A stretch of 64,000 nt of DNA. It comes from Phoronis australis (lineage: Eukaryota; Phoronida; Phoronidae). The notes below the pieces were generated by a model that searched no databases, was not told where the DNA came from, and saw only the letters and a program-made list of their open reading frames with translations. The translations under genes and the position numbers were made by a program. The DNA is taken from NCBI GenBank assembly GCA_002633005.1, contig NMRA01000815.1:18443-82442 (forward strand), given 5' to 3'. Shown in pieces: positions 49,801-62,735 of the stretch; the first letter of the stretch is position 1; the number at the start of each line of letters is the position of its first letter.

Positions 49801-52800
49801 CTCTTCCAAAGACATGTTTCAGGGCCATGTTATGCTGCATAAACGTAGATATCAAATCGGCTGAATAGTGTTTAATGAAGATGCCAAAGTCGACATCCTT
49901 ACTGTGTGGGATAAAGTCACATTGTCTAAACCAGCCCAGTAATGTGCCACTGCTGAGCCAGAATGGAATACCTGTCAACAGAAAGAATGCAAACTACTGC
50001 ATGAGAAGAATGATGCGTACTAGTACAGAACTGCAGGTCACAAAAGTCCCGTCCATACACAGCCTGCGATAGAACAACTTGCACTAGTGCAACTTAACCC
50101 ACTTTTAAGTGGCGCGTCCATACACACACACACACATATCTTATAACTAGAGTAAGGTGGAAGTTGTCGCTCTGTGCATGACATTGAACACCTAATGCGA
50201 GTACGGCGCACAACAGAAAACCCACATCTAATAATTACCTCCACCTTGCCCCATGTTTGCAGCCACACAGGAATAACAAGTGGCACAAATTACCCTAGAA
50301 CAAGTTACCCCACCTCGATAAGGTGGAGTAAGTTGTCACAAGCGGGGTAAGTTGCACTAGTTTATTAAATAGCGTCCACACAGCCTCTAAACCTAATGAA
50401 TAACATTTCTAGGGTAAGTCTGTGTGTAGACAGCACTCTAATCACATCATTACATGACATTAGCTTCTAGGAGTCTATGCAATGAGCCCTCAATAGGACA
50501 GTGACAAAGCTGAGACAATCTATTCACAGTCAATCTATTCTGGAACTGGATGTGTTGACTGTGCTGTTGTATTGTGACCATTACAGGGCGTTATTTGATG
50601 TTATCAAGCCTTGCTTGAGCCAGTTAAATGACTGGATTTACACCAATCATTACTACCCTGATCGTCCATTAAATAACTGACGAGAGTACTGTAGACGCGA
50701 GAAAATCATGAAAATGCAACATCGCTCATTCAAGACTTTACGAGATATCACCACGTACCACAAGTGAAGCATATGACTACATTAGCTTCCTTTGTGAGAT
50801 TTTTGTGTCTATTGAACTCAACCCAAGCTCTGTAACGTAGTTTAAAAGATGCGCATCTAGGATTCAAAATAATTATTTATTTGTTTGACTTAGTACAGAT
50901 CCAAACTTTATTTTGTTTCAACGAATTATCATTAAGTCATCTAGTCATATTGCATTGTCTATTAGGGTTTAGTATCATTTTAAACAATCACATGTCAATG
51001 ACAAAAAGGATTAATATGAAAGCTTTAAAGTAATTCTCCACTTATTTCATAAAAAATAATTTCCAAAGTTGTCATTTTCCATTTTTCAAAAGCTGATTAC
51101 CTTGCTCCAAATATTGTTTTATGACATCTACGCAGTAAAAACTATGCCAGTAATAAGCTAATTTAACCCCTTGTGTGTTAAATAAGTAAAGAATTATCGT
51201 AACTACAGTCTTACCAAGAGAGTCCAGTAACTTCTTGCCAAGTTGTAGCAACTTATTGGCTTTTACGCGAAACTCTCCGCTAGAGCCTGTGTTTGTGACT
51301 GGATAGTCTTTGTAGAACTGTTTGGCTCGTCCATACTCGCATTCAATGAAATGGTTTTGTCGTAGTTGGGAAAAGAATCTAGTTGAATACCTGCAAATGA
51401 TTAAGAAACAATGAATCATCAGGTGGACAGATTGCAACTAACAAATCACAACCAGAGAACAGTTCACAAGCAAAACACTAACTAGTTTATATATCAAGAT
51501 GTTGTAGAGGATGCTACTGAGTTGGTTCCAGGTTGACAGTTCAAAGACCAATAAGGCGAAGACGTTTTAGGCCAACATGTCAGTCAGTTTTAATCTCAAT
51601 CCAAACCTTCATACTCTGAACCATTCCGACTACAACCACCCAACCTTCCCTTCAGCTGAGTTTGCACCTAGCGGATGTGTTGTTAATAGAACGAGACGGA
51701 GCACTGATATACAACCATGCTCTTCCTAGTACAAAGGCATGAAAAAATTTTCTAAGCGATTCTTAGACTGATTTGACTTATACAGTATATAGACAAACAC
51801 CAAAAACTGACTCAAAAATAATGCAAATGACCAATATGTCAAATCCATCTCAAAACAGGAAGGTGTGCCAATTATAAAAATATGTCAAAGAATTCCAAAG
51901 ATACACGGTAAAATGGGCGAAAATAAATATTGCAACTTGGAGTCACAGTGGTGGTCAGATCCAGCTGAAAGCCATCCTCCTGCATTGTCACTTTCCTAAA
52001 AATACATTTCCAAACATATAAACTGCCACCAGGGGCAGAGCACAAGACAGATCCTTCCGAACATCAATGTCAGTCAAGCTCTCCTCACCAGGAAATTTCA
52101 ATATGATCCATCAGCAAACTTGGCACACATTGAACCAAGCTCAAAAACACTAAAATTGCCACTAGGGGGCATAGGAGTTCTGCCAGAAAATCAACTCCAG
52201 CCATGGTCTTGCCAATGAGAACATACCAATTAAATTTCATGACTATCGTCCACACCACTCAGGTGTTAAAGTGGCAGACACAAACTACAGGCACCAAAAT
52301 AATTGCCACTTGCGGGTGCAGCCATACTCAATTCATCCATGAAATCTATGAGTAGCATCACTTCCTAAACAGGAGCAAATGTGACTAATTCTGAAACTAA
52401 AAGAGGCAAACACAAAAACTTAAAATAGTCAATATGTCTATCAGTAGTCAGATTTGTCTTAAAGTCGTCATCCGTCATCAACTTCAGGAAACACCCAGTC
52501 AAATTTCAAGGAGTTTGGAAATACAGGAATCGATGCCTACATGTAAAATATTTTACAAAATTTTTGATCCCGCAAGCACTCAAACATGGCATTTCACCAT
52601 ACATGAAAACGCCTGAGCTAAATCTCTCTGCTATGCTCAATGCAAACGTTATCAAACAATAAATTTGATTAGTTTTCTCCCAAACTGTAGCATCTTCCAA
52701 CAAAACATTTAGGACCCCCTGGTAAGAGCTCTAGGAGATGACCATAACAAAGACCAGCATAGTTTACAACGACAGTGTGTTGACAATGTGCTGCCATCTA

Positions 52801-55800
52801 TCCAATGACTATTGCCGGGAGATGAAGTACTTCATGTAGAGCTATCACATTCCATCGCTATCCAAAATACATACTTGGGAACACGCAGCAGTAGGCCGTC
52901 TGCCTCTACCAAAACTGTGTTGACTCTGAAACGGAAAAAACACAGCAAATTCTTAATATTACATGACACCATATCAAGCTATGAGTGAACCTACAAAATT
53001 TGGCTAAAATTCTTCAAAAAACTCATTCATACAACCAGATTTATGCACAGTAATCCAAAACATAACGATTCGTTTTTAGAATATTCCACCTTTTTGCATA
53101 AAGTGATTATTGTTGCTTTTTCACAACAAAAGTGCATCGTGGATTGTTTGAAAATAATTCGGTTTTAGTTTCACATCTTTCAAACTTTTGAGTGGAGAGG
53201 GTCGGAATAAGCGAACATTTTTGAACAATTTTGAACAGTCCCTCACTGACTCTAAGCCAACCAACCTGTCAACAAGAGCAGCACTTTGACCAAGTACTAT
53301 GTGCCTTCCCTCAGAGCCAACACCACTCTTGATCAACCTTCTCTTGGCTTTATGAAAACCGCTAAGAACAGAATGCCAAAGGTGCTTAGCTCCGCGCTCA
53401 TAAAACAAAACCACGTGGATAATCTGTCCATTATGTTCAAATATGTAGTGCGTAGGAATAGTAACATTGTAATCAGAGGTCAAACTGAAGAGTCTTGGGT
53501 CACGATCCATAAACCTGATGACTGTGAACTGTCTGTCTTCAAACGTCTTGATCAAGATGGGCTGAAACACCAATAGTTAAATAGTGCATTGGCAGATTTA
53601 GGAGGGGCTAAAGGGGCCCGGCCACACTCCTTCATGACATGACCAAAAAATGGCACCAACATAATGTTATAACAGCTATCACCAGGGTTTGCCTTTTGAA
53701 AATTGTGTTCGGGCCAACCACGCGATATCCTACCTTTGACAGTGCTATGAAGACACTTAGTTGATCATTTATTTTGATCAGTTAGTCATATTAAAATAAA
53801 TGCTATTGAAAAACTTGCTGCCTAATTAAACAAAATCTATGTATAACTGTAAGTATGTAATAGTTAGCTTGGATAACAAGATTTTTGTTATTTTCTGCTC
53901 ATATAAACAAAAAGCCATGATAAGCAACTTCAGCTAACATCTGGGTTCCAACTAACAGTGTGAAAACTGCAAACTCAGGACTGCAGACAAAATAATATAT
54001 CTCATGACTACATAAAAATGAGTGAAAACTTACACCATCATATAACATTATTGGAGTAGATGGGTACTGAGTTACTATCAATCTTTTTACAGATAGTAAA
54101 AATCAGTGCGAGTGCACGCCAGAATTTTGCGAGACACAAGACAACCAATCTAGAATCCAGAAAGTAATCGTCTGCTTGGTAAGCTGTCAGTTAAATTTGG
54201 ATAGATGTTACCAGTTAATGGGCATCTATGATCAACTGAACTTCAGACTGCTTGAAATACAACTACAATGATTGATTTCTACAGATCGTTCATCTATGCT
54301 ACAAGTGGTAATGCTATGATGGCCGCTACCCACAATCCTCTGTATATATGGCACCTCATCCTAACCGTAAAAAGGCCAATACTTGTCAAGTGACATCTGT
54401 AGGCAAATTACAAAGACATACTATCATCGGTCAAATAGAAAGGCCTTTTGTATCATGACACTGGCAAAAAGAAACCCTGCAAAACAAACGATTATGAAGG
54501 CAATTTTGTAAAAACATTTAGCCCCCCATTAATGAACTTCATATTACATTTCGTTCGTAGACTTTTTAAGCTATTAAAATATACATTCACACAGATATTT
54601 GTGATGATGAAACTAAAGCAGTAAATTGGTCGATCAATTTCCATCTTACATGATCTATCCACCGAGATCCCAGACCACCAAATGTGATGACATTACGGTC
54701 AGAGGCAAAGTTACACCTGCTCATTGTCCCGTTACTTCGAGCTAATGGACACAGGGGTGTTGGGTCAATCAAAAACACATCCACATTGAAGGACATGCAG
54801 ACCTGAAGAAAGAGCTGAACACTTGCCTACAAAATGACAAACAAGGCGATAATTAATCAATCTTATCAATGATGACAATTTCAGGTGAAAGAAATATACT
54901 CTACTTGAAAAACAGAAACAAGGATTTTAAATTTTGTGAACTGGCAATGGAGTAATGAAAGCTTCTGCCAAAACAGAGCAGACCAAAAGGTCAATAACTA
55001 TATTGTCTATTTCAGAGTGTTCCCAGTGTTCACATTGTTAATCACCTTCAGGGTCAGGGGTCAAACCACAGAAAGCCAGTTAGTACAGGGCCCAATGATC
55101 GGATCACCTCTTACTTAATGACAGGAATATGTTTCAGCAATCATGTGAATTAAACTAAAACTTCATAGAGACGAAATAGAAAGTGTAACGTCACAGTACT
55201 GAGATACCGGTAGTCTTAGGATATTCTGTCATCTAGGCTATAACTCTTGCCACTTCCCTATGGGAACTTATATTGAGTCAAAATGTGCGACTAGAAAATT
55301 CCCAGTTAAGCCGTTTAAAAAAAACAGGTCAATACGATAATCTGTTCGGTTCACAGATGACGTGGCATGAGCATCAGATTATACTTTTTGATGAATTTTG
55401 CCAGCTTGAACAAACATTAGTACAAGTGAATAGGCCACCACCATATTTTAGTGGTCAATTTGGAGTATGCTGGCTAGGGGTGTGACATGGTCACTTTCAC
55501 TCCTTGTTACTAGTCAAATTGGACCATGGGCCTCTTTTGTGAAAGTTGAAGATATGACTGTCCCTATGACATCAGTGGCATTGTACAACTCGATAGATAT
55601 TTTTTGTGACATAAGTAACAAGAACGTAGATGTTTGTCTCACTTCCGTTGTCGTTATGGCGATGCTGAAATGTTGAATTGTGGAAGAAACTCCAACCAAC
55701 CTCGCTTGGTCCATTACGTATGTCAAGATTTCTCAGTTTAAGTGTCTCACGAGTATCTTGCCTTACACAACACACCCTCGGTTGGTGCCATGACATCAAC

Positions 55801-57690
55801 AGAAGGGAGACAAAAATCAACCCTAGTGCTACAGTGTTTATCTCACGAAAGGTAAAGTGACATTCTACAATATTGCTGCATACTTTTAGGTTAGTACCAT
55901 GATGTCATGATCTACCTTGCTATTATCGCACATACTTGGTAATGTGAAATGTGATTCCATTGTTGCATAATTTTTATGAAGCGGCAGTGTGGCAATAAAG
56001 AAAGAAACAAGTAACACAAGCCCAGTAAGGGACACGTTAAGCATTTTGGCAATATCAAAACATTCCTTTTGAGGCATTATAAGTACCAAGAACTGCTTTG
56101 TCATTTTCAAGTCATGCACTGTAGACACCTTCAGACAATATTTTGAAAATTTGTAGGCATTCAAACCAAGTAGAAGCCCTTCAAAAATGATAAAGGAAAA
56201 GACTTGCAATGATTTTTGTTCAAAATTGATGGATTGATTATCAAAATGGAGACCATTAGTGTTGTGAGATAGCTGGAATCAAACTTTTTTGTGTTGTGAT
56301 CTCAAAAGTTACATCATACTTACATGTTTTTTGTTGACGTTTGTATTACTGTTAACCTGCAAAGACACAAGTAAATCCAGAGTAATACTAAAATCAAATG
56401 TTTTTTAACAGTCCTTCGGCAACTGGCCATTTTTACACTACTCGCGCCAAGAGATATGATGTCATATCTCTTGGGGCGAGCAGTGTAAAAAATGGCCAGT
56501 TGCCGATTAGGTTTAACTGAATGAAGGGCTGGTCAAAAAAGCTTGATTGCGAGAGAATTTTTTTCGAGATGGGAAGAGTTAAAGATATCAAACACCTCCT
56601 TAGGTGTCCCTGTATGCGCAAAAGTAGCCTTGGTACAAAGCTGTATACTAAATATACAGCTTTAAGTTTGCGCCGATGTGGGTAAAAAAGTGGTAAGATA
56701 AAATCTGACACAAAATTAGTGTCATTAAAAACTACAGTCTTCCTTGAGTAAACTAAATTATTTAATGGTGTTAGAAAAAATGGCGTTCTACCGTTATGCT
56801 GCTGCTAAAGTTGTGGAGCGATCTGCTTCGGCTTTTGGCGCCATGAAGTATTGCGTTACATATTGGCCAGTCTTTTTCCGCCAATTCTTCAATCAACTGT
56901 TGTTCTTTCACGAGGTTGCGTACACGTCGCAACAAATTATTGGAACTGGTTTCACTTCATAAGTTCTTAGAATTTCAATACCGAAAAAACGAATTTCAGA
57001 ACAAATTTTGTTGCTGCGAAGTTGTCGCAAAAAATTAGGAAATGGAATGTGCACGTGACACGAGCGTACTGTTTTCAAAACGAACATACTTTTCATTGTT
57101 ACAAAAGTTCAAGAATGACGCAAGAAAATGACGTTTGTTGCATTGTTTTTCACTTAAACGGTTGTAACGGGCAAGGTGAGTAACGGTTGACTCCCAGATG
57201 TTGCATTCAACCCGTCCAGTCTTTAGCTTTACATGTTGAAACAAATTTCACGGCGAGGTAACGACTGAGCAGATCTACCCTGGCTGCATGCAAATTCAGG
57301 TGTATGGAAGGCCTACGAGATGGCCACCGTCTCCACTGAGGCCGGTTGAGACGGTGAGGTTGAGGTACTGTCTTAGGCAAGGGGCTACGTGTTGCCTAGT
57401 ACTCAGTAGTACTGTCTTAATCTTTTTGACTAACATTTTTTGATAAAACTAAAAACAAAAATTCCATGTAAATCCGCCATGGTTGCCACAGCAACTTCAA
57501 CCAAGTTTGAACACATATTAATCAGTGTTAATACAACAGAGATACAGGAGATAAAACTCAGTACGTAAATACTTGCCTCTTTAAATCTTGGCACCGAGTT
57601 CTCGTTGTACCGACACAGAAAGCTAACCTGAATCAAAAGGAAAACAAAGCCGCATGCTAGCAAGCCATCCAATGCGACTTGTTTTTTCAT
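46822..57690 (-). CDS. FKTN: Fukutin, ribitol-5-phosphate transferase (8 exons, complete)
   Basis: Exons in transcript order: 57690-57577, 54826-54650, 53561-53266, 52925-52875, 51390-51215, 49971-49802, 47955-47831, 47041-46822 (TGA at 46824-46822). Phases agree at every join and total 443 codons, 442 residues (human 461). Known role: a type II Golgi membrane enzyme of the LicD-like family that transfers ribitol-5-phosphate from CDP-ribitol to the core M3 glycan of alpha-dystroglycan. Seen: an N-terminal membrane anchor ([17 protein letters not shown]); VDVFLIDP in exon 2; [13 protein letters not shown] in exon 5; [16 protein letters not shown] then SKDVDFGIF (DVD at 296-298) in exon 6; [20 protein letters not shown] (D345) in exon 7; [28 protein letters not shown] and [10 protein letters not shown] in exon 8. 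The metal-binding acidic motifs are intact. Intron 1 fits only with a GC donor (AG|GCAAGT), since the nearby GT gives the wrong phase. The C-terminus is part of a tandem array. The gene lies convergent to the channel gene. Confidence 0.94.
47066..47476. mobile_element. 411-bp pogo/Tigger-like MITE with TA target duplication
   Basis: Left end CAGTCGAATCGCATTACAAC and right end, inverted, CAGTCAAATCTTGTTACAAC, each bordered by TA (47064-47065 and 47477-47478). The CAGTC-AA-C-GTTA-AACG type terminus is characteristic of pogo-group elements. There is no transposase frame. It sits in the last FKTN intron, only 24 bp from the acceptor of the final exon. Confidence 0.7.
50041..50420. repeat. Complex repeat patch in FKTN intron 5
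   Basis: 'CGTCCATACACAGCCTGCG', 'CGTCCATACACACACACACA' and 'CGTCCACACAGCCTCTAA' recur at about 50050, 50115 and 50373. 'AAGTTGCACTAG' occurs in both orientations (50078-50096 and 50351), and ACCCCACC/GGTGGAGT pairs lie between. It probably represents nested or tandem small elements; boundaries are unclear. Confidence 0.45.
51830..52340 (+). mobile_element. Degraded 'CCACTAGGGGGC' repeat in FKTN intron 4
   Basis: Contains 'attgccactagggggcatag' at 52154 and a weaker match near 52024, with flanking words of the family ('aatatgtcaaatccatctca', 'tttcaatatgatcc'). Related sequence may extend to about 52740. No terminal palindrome was seen. Divergence is greater than among the other copies. Confidence 0.5.
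53588..53625. repeat. Single end related to the 58.6-kb element
   Basis: 'TTGGCAGATTTAGGAGGGGC' followed by GGGGCCCGGCC resembles the left end of the element at 58555. No matching second end was found nearby. It lies in FKTN intron 2, about 25 bases upstream of the exon 3 acceptor. Confidence 0.4.
56417..56505. repeat. Long near-perfect palindrome (~44-bp arms, 2-nt centre)
   Basis: 'CGGCAACTGGCCATTTTTAC' to 'GAGATATGA' at 56417-56459 is repeated in inverted form at 56462-56505 with only a few differences. It lies in FKTN intron 1, beside the 56.65-57.13 kb repeat. Confidence 0.8.
56645..57135. repeat. ~480-bp dispersed repeat in FKTN intron 1
   Basis: Counterpart of the repeat at 10000-10485. 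It contains a short hairpin, 'agctgtatactaaatatacagct'-like, at its left side and lies about 440 bp downstream of FKTN exon 1. Confidence 0.5.
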
Positions 57691-58554
57691 GAAATGTTCG
57701 TAAAGCCGTGGGCACTTGATCTACGTCGTCCACATGAGATGAACTCTGTTTGGTTAGTAACACAACAGAGAACTTGACAAGAAGACGATGAATGGGACAT
57801 CAATCAACCGTTCCTTGAATCTTTCTTCACCATGGCTTGCAAGACCAAAAGTAGGTCAAGGAGGTCATTGTCTCTTTCTCGCTAAGGTTTCCCTGTGAGA
57901 CATCTATTTTTAGCAGTTCCCTGATTACTGGGAAGTGCCTTCTTCAGAACTCACGACGTCGCTTTATCAGGCAGGCATCGCGTTGAGGCGAATGCTTAAT
58001 AATACATTTGGCTTCATTTTCACCGAAAAATCCGCCTTATCCAGCACCGGATAAGTTTTTATAGTTTCATGCATCCCAGATGGCGAAAAAGTGAGGAAAT
58101 TCAACTGAATTTGCCAACTCGGGAATGCCAGGGACACTAGCGCGCCGGGGACCGTCGACCGCGCGACAAGCGGTCGAATAGAAAATCATTGACTCCGAGT
58201 TTATTGGCTCACGTGTGTTGTCCACGACTAGAAGCGATAAGTAACAACTTTCCAGTTTAGAGACCTCCAGCAACTGAAATTTCATATTCACAAAGCATAA
58301 AAAGTACAGAATATTCCGCCCATGGAACTCTGACCGGTTATCAAGTTCGGAATTTGACGCTGACGGAGGACGGCCGAATTACAGAAATCGCGGCTCGATT
58401 GACTTAATCCTCTTAGTAAAACGAGTGAAAGTTCCAAATTTTCTGTTGAAAAACAAACTAGCTAAAATCAAATAGGCTACATGCACTACTGATAGGCCCT
58501 ATGTAGTCAGTCCAGACGACGGTACGGCGCATGTGCGAGTTTTCGGCTCTTATT

Positions 58555-59553
58555 CATAGGCGGATTTAGGGGGGGGGCCCAGGCCCCCCCCCTTGGCCGC
58601 CGCAAATAAAATAAAACAGTAAGAGCGTAGGGAAATGGCGAGTTTATTAATTAACCCCGGTAATTAAAATTGTACGAATGAAAAAAGATTTAAATGTGTG
58701 CAATTTTAGTGTTGGGGGGGGGGCTCAAACCCAATTTCAAGTGTCAAACTCGGAACACGGCGCATTCGCAACGGAACTATGGCTAAGAATAGGCTCTCCC
58801 GCGATATCCCAGGCGACCGGCAGTGGCGCTGCGCACTACGACTCCGTTTTCGTCGTCTGCTCCACTGTGCAATGAAGAAAATTTGCTTCATTTTTTAAAG
58901 AAAATGGAACCTGAGTGACGATAAAAAACAGAAGCTGCTGGTAAGATGTGAATTTTAATCGAAGCCTTAGTGAATCACTCAGAAACTCGCAATACTCTCT
59001 TTGTCAAACCTTATCTTAAGACGATTTCCAAAGCAATCCCGTCATTATTGCCAACACGAAAAACGGATTTGGTCTTTTGGGCATTTGAAGACTATTTTAA
59101 ATACGACAAATTTGTTAAGAATTGATGGCACAAAATATAAAACGTATAGCATTACGAAAAGAAGTAGGTTTCGCGCGCAAACGCTGTCGACCATAAACAA
59201 GTAGGTCTTTTAGTAGTGAAGTCGTGTTGGTGTAGTGGTAACGCACGCGCTCTCTATGCGTGAGGGCGTGAGTTCGAGTCTTTGTTACGTTCAGTTTTTC
59301 CTGTTGGACACGTTCTCCGTGTTTTTTTTTTTTCCTTTTTTTCTTGGATAATACTTCAGGAATCAAGGAAAATGCTTGATTTTTAGACGTAAAAACAGAA
59401 AAATTTCCTGAGCGGGAGGGGGGTTTGCCCCCCTCCCGACCTCCCCCCATTCGGTGCTATGCGCATCTACAATCGTGGTTCAGTTTGCGCAAATGCTTAC
59501 AGCCGGACAAAATGTTGGGCCCCCCCCCTTGTGATATCCTAGATCCGCCACTG
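58555..59553. mobile_element. 999-bp element with GGCGGAT-type inverted ends
   Basis: Left end CATAGGCGGATTTAGGGGGG; right end, inverted, CAGTGGCGGATCTAGGATAT then GGGGGGGGGCCC. Both sides are bordered by TTATT, a possible 5-bp target duplication (an 8-bp one would be imperfect). Several long G or C runs lie inside. The end motif is of a kind frequent in hAT-like non-autonomous elements of invertebrates; that placement is inference. It contains a tRNA-like segment at 59221-59290. Confidence 0.6.
59221..59290 (+). repeat. tRNA-like (SINE-head-like) sequence
   Basis: 'GTGTAGTGGTAACGC' resembles a tRNA D-arm/A box and 'GAGTTCGAGTC' a B box, at typical spacing, with an 'ACGCGCTCTCTATGCGTGAG' anticodon-arm-like hairpin between them. 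The acceptor and T stems do not pair well and a T-rich run follows at about 59321-59340, as in tRNA-derived SINEs. A functional tRNA gene is unlikely. Confidence 0.45.
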
Positions 59554-62500
59554 TTATTCTTTATAATTTCCACGGGTCAGTCAATACACAGAATGCATAA
59601 AAAGAGGTGGGTCTATATTCCGGCGGTGCATCAGCATGGGTTTACAAATTTACTCAAATAATTCACCTATACATGTACGGCCCCGTGTGCGGCGTCCCAG
59701 AACGGTCGCTATAGGCATACCAAACAGGCCCGAAATTGAGATTGTATTGTAAGGTATGAATGGTTAACCTATATTTTGTAAACGAATCTTTTGTTAGTAA
59801 TTGGTATGAATGGAATAAAATAAAATGACTTAGTCAAAAATGTTGTGACAACTATAAAAATGGAGCTTGCGTCCCAGTGCGATAATTTTCAGTTTCGAAA
59901 ATAATCTCCTTGTAAAGATCAACTCGCAACACTCTGCTGAACGGGTCAGTCGATCCTTTCCTCAAAATAAAATGTCTTTTGGTGCCATGTAAAGGAAAGA
60001 CGCCACACAGACAAAAAATTTAATATACTGGCCGAATGTGACTATAGCAGAATTCTATTAACGGGTTCCATTTCTTGCAATGAATATTTTCTGCAACAGT
60101 TGCCAATTTCGCTCAGACCATTTCTTTCCAAAGCCACTCAGTTAAGCTACCATTTTAAAATTCTTGACGATGCTCTACATTTCCGCCTTAATACGTTGCA
60201 CGAAGAGCAACTGAAGTATTGATGTGTTTGTTTTTAACGCTGAAAAAGCATAAACATTTGATCAAGACCTGACCGCGAGTGTTTCTTGATTACACGATAT
60301 GCTGCGCACAAAGCCAAGTGTTTTGGACTGAGAGGTGTTTTTGTAAACACAGAAACAAAACGGTGAATTTTTATACGTTTCACAAGTTCATCAGTAACCC
60401 GAATTTTTCGGATTTTAATATTTGGACGTATGGAGTTATGCTCTTGTTAAGTCAAATGAGTTAGAAAACGTAAATTAGGTAGAAAATAAGTAGACTGGAC
60501 GCACTGACGACGTTTAAAGTAATGTTTTTGAATAATTTGATTCTTTCGCCGTTATAGCTAGTTTCCATTAGAAAGACAATTCACGTTTAAAACTCAGTTC
60601 GGTTGTTGTCGGAGGGCTGAAGCTTACCCAGGAATAGAATTCCATACTCAGGGCAACAGGTCAAAACAGCTCAGGAGTACGTAGTGGTCAGTATGATCTC
60701 CACTAGACGAGTGAGGACCAAAAAACGTTGTCAAGACAAAAGGAGGTCCATGCCACTGACTAATTACAATCTAAGTATCTAAGTGAAAACCGCAGGAGAC
60801 CGTAGAACAAAATTCAAATCGATTAAAATATTGTTTACCAGTTCCGTTTCTGCCAGTTAACACAGTCATTTTCACCAAAAATTTCAGAGGCTCCAACCTA
60901 GTGAGAACTACTTGGTATGGCAGCGCCACAAGAATGCCATGGAGGTGACCAATTCAGTGCATATTTTTGGCCAGTTCCCCTTTTGAAATTGGCCCGCACA
61001 TCATTCCTAGACTGAATGAGTTCCCTGCTGCAGCCTGAGGGTCTTTACCTAAATTTCAATTCGTGTAAAGGTTTCATCAGGAGGGAAGTCCAAGAAGATT
61101 GAAAGGTTTACTACATAGGAAAAGTTAAGGGGAACACTCCCCCACCTACATGTACACAACCAAAAATGTCGCCAGCATGTCATTTTTATGACTTACGGAT
61201 ATCCATCCAAAATTTTGGTTGCCCCTCTCACCACACCCTAGATGCACCTGTGACCCAGGTCAAGTTACTGTTGATTAATAAGATGTGACAGACTTTGAAA
61301 GTTAAAATTTGTTATGATAGTGAAATGTTAAAATGTATGTGTAAGACTAGGGTAAACCACTCACTGACAAGACTTTTTTAAAGTGAAACAAAATACACAA
61401 ATAAGTCGACTAAGAATTTAATATAACTTTGATCATTCCAAATTTTAGAACTGAAAGTTCCATGTATACTTGGAATCACATCGCAAGTCGTTTGTTTAGT
61501 ACAAAATACAGAATATGTGCACTTGACCCCAAATTACAAATGTCATTGTACTTATTCAACAGTTTTCAAATTCAATAAAATGTTTGTCTTCAACTCAAAA
61601 TCATTATGTATGGACAACCATGCTCAGACTTCGATCCCAGTTTCACAGTTAAAATAACAAAAATTCTGGTGCCTCTCTTTGATAATAGGCCACTTTTCGA
61701 ATCTGACACAACATAAACACGAACTGTACAGATGACTTGAAAATAGAACTTATACATAATCAATGATCGTGTGAAAAAGTCACTATAGGGATGTTACCTC
61801 TTCAAAGATCAGGGCCTGTGACCACAAAACTACTCAGTCCATTAAGTTACTTGGAATTTAAAAATAACTAACACAGTGATTTCTCATGTTTGAAGACCAC
61901 CAAAACATACTCAACTAAACGAACATGAAATTTTGAGTGATTCACCATTTTTAAGTACTACTAAAAGTGACCACCAGTAATTCTTGTGTAAATTCTCGAG
62001 TACACTTTGTCTTGAGAAAATTATTCAAAAGTTCCAAAACTCCTATGTAGCTTTCAAGAAAAAGTTCTCAACATATGGTACAATTTATTTGATGTCTGAA
62101 TTTCATAATTTGATACCTTACTATATATATTCACTGGGATTATATTTAACTTGCTTTGCGAAATACATACCCCATACTTTTTATTTGGAAAATCAGCAGA
62201 CGACATTGACCTTTTTCGCACCTCCTTTACTGGAAAACTTCAAATTCATTGACTGACCTGTAGAGGGTGCTCATCACACCAAAGATCATTAGTCTGAGTA
62301 CATCTTGAAGAGACTTGAATAAAGTTTGGTGGTCGCTAATTTCTGAGTAAGAACAGTAATTTAAAGTTCTGAGTAAAGTATGGTGGTTGCAAGCACAGCC
62401 CATACTGACATATCTACAAGAAGGAGAAATCTCTTTAAAGCAGCTTCCAACAACTGCATGAACACATGCGAGTTATGAAAACAATATGATCGCAATCCTT

Positions 62501-62735
62501 GACATCATTCCAAGCATCATCCCAAAGATTAACCAGAGAGGGCGGTTATCCATCAACCACCTCTGCTTTACATTCCACACAGCCTCAAATTTCATTTCCA
62601 AACTTAGAGTTCAACTCTAACACGTGAATGAGTTGATGTCAATTTCAATGAGAACGATGTCGAGAAGAAGTACTTCAAATCTGAACTTCATTCCAGATTC
62701 CGAAGCTGAGTTATGGCCCTTTCCCTCCATGACGT

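Larger units (their letters stand above)
57691..62735. other. Spacer upstream of FKTN and 3' flank of the right-edge gene
   Basis: The 57.7-58.5 kb part immediately upstream of the FKTN start is the likely promoter and 5' UTR. It is locally richer in G+C and CpG (for example 58138-58180) than the surroundings and contains a short GC-rich hairpin around 58155-58176. A non-autonomous transposon-like element occupies 58555-59553. From 59.6 to 62.7 kb I see no gene, only AT-rich unique-looking sequence, of which the rightmost part should be the 3' UTR of the right-edge gene. Confidence 0.45.

Noticed and set aside
50110-50140. CA microsatellite as a regulatory signal
   Set aside because: Short simple repeat inside a repeat patch; no reason to assign function.
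53286-53576. Plus-strand open frame of 96 codons
   Set aside because: Antisense of FKTN exon 3, which has the conserved frame and matching splice phases.
56433-57244. Small open frames on both strands near 56.4-57.2 kb
   Set aside because: They come from the palindrome and the dispersed repeat in FKTN intron 1; no homology and no splice sites.
59221-59290. Functional tRNA gene
   Set aside because: Acceptor and T stems do not pair; only the internal promoter boxes resemble a tRNA.
59115-59450. Minus-strand 111-codon frame rich in Lys and Gly
   Set aside because: Composition follows the T-run and G/C runs of the 58.6-kb element; no domain.
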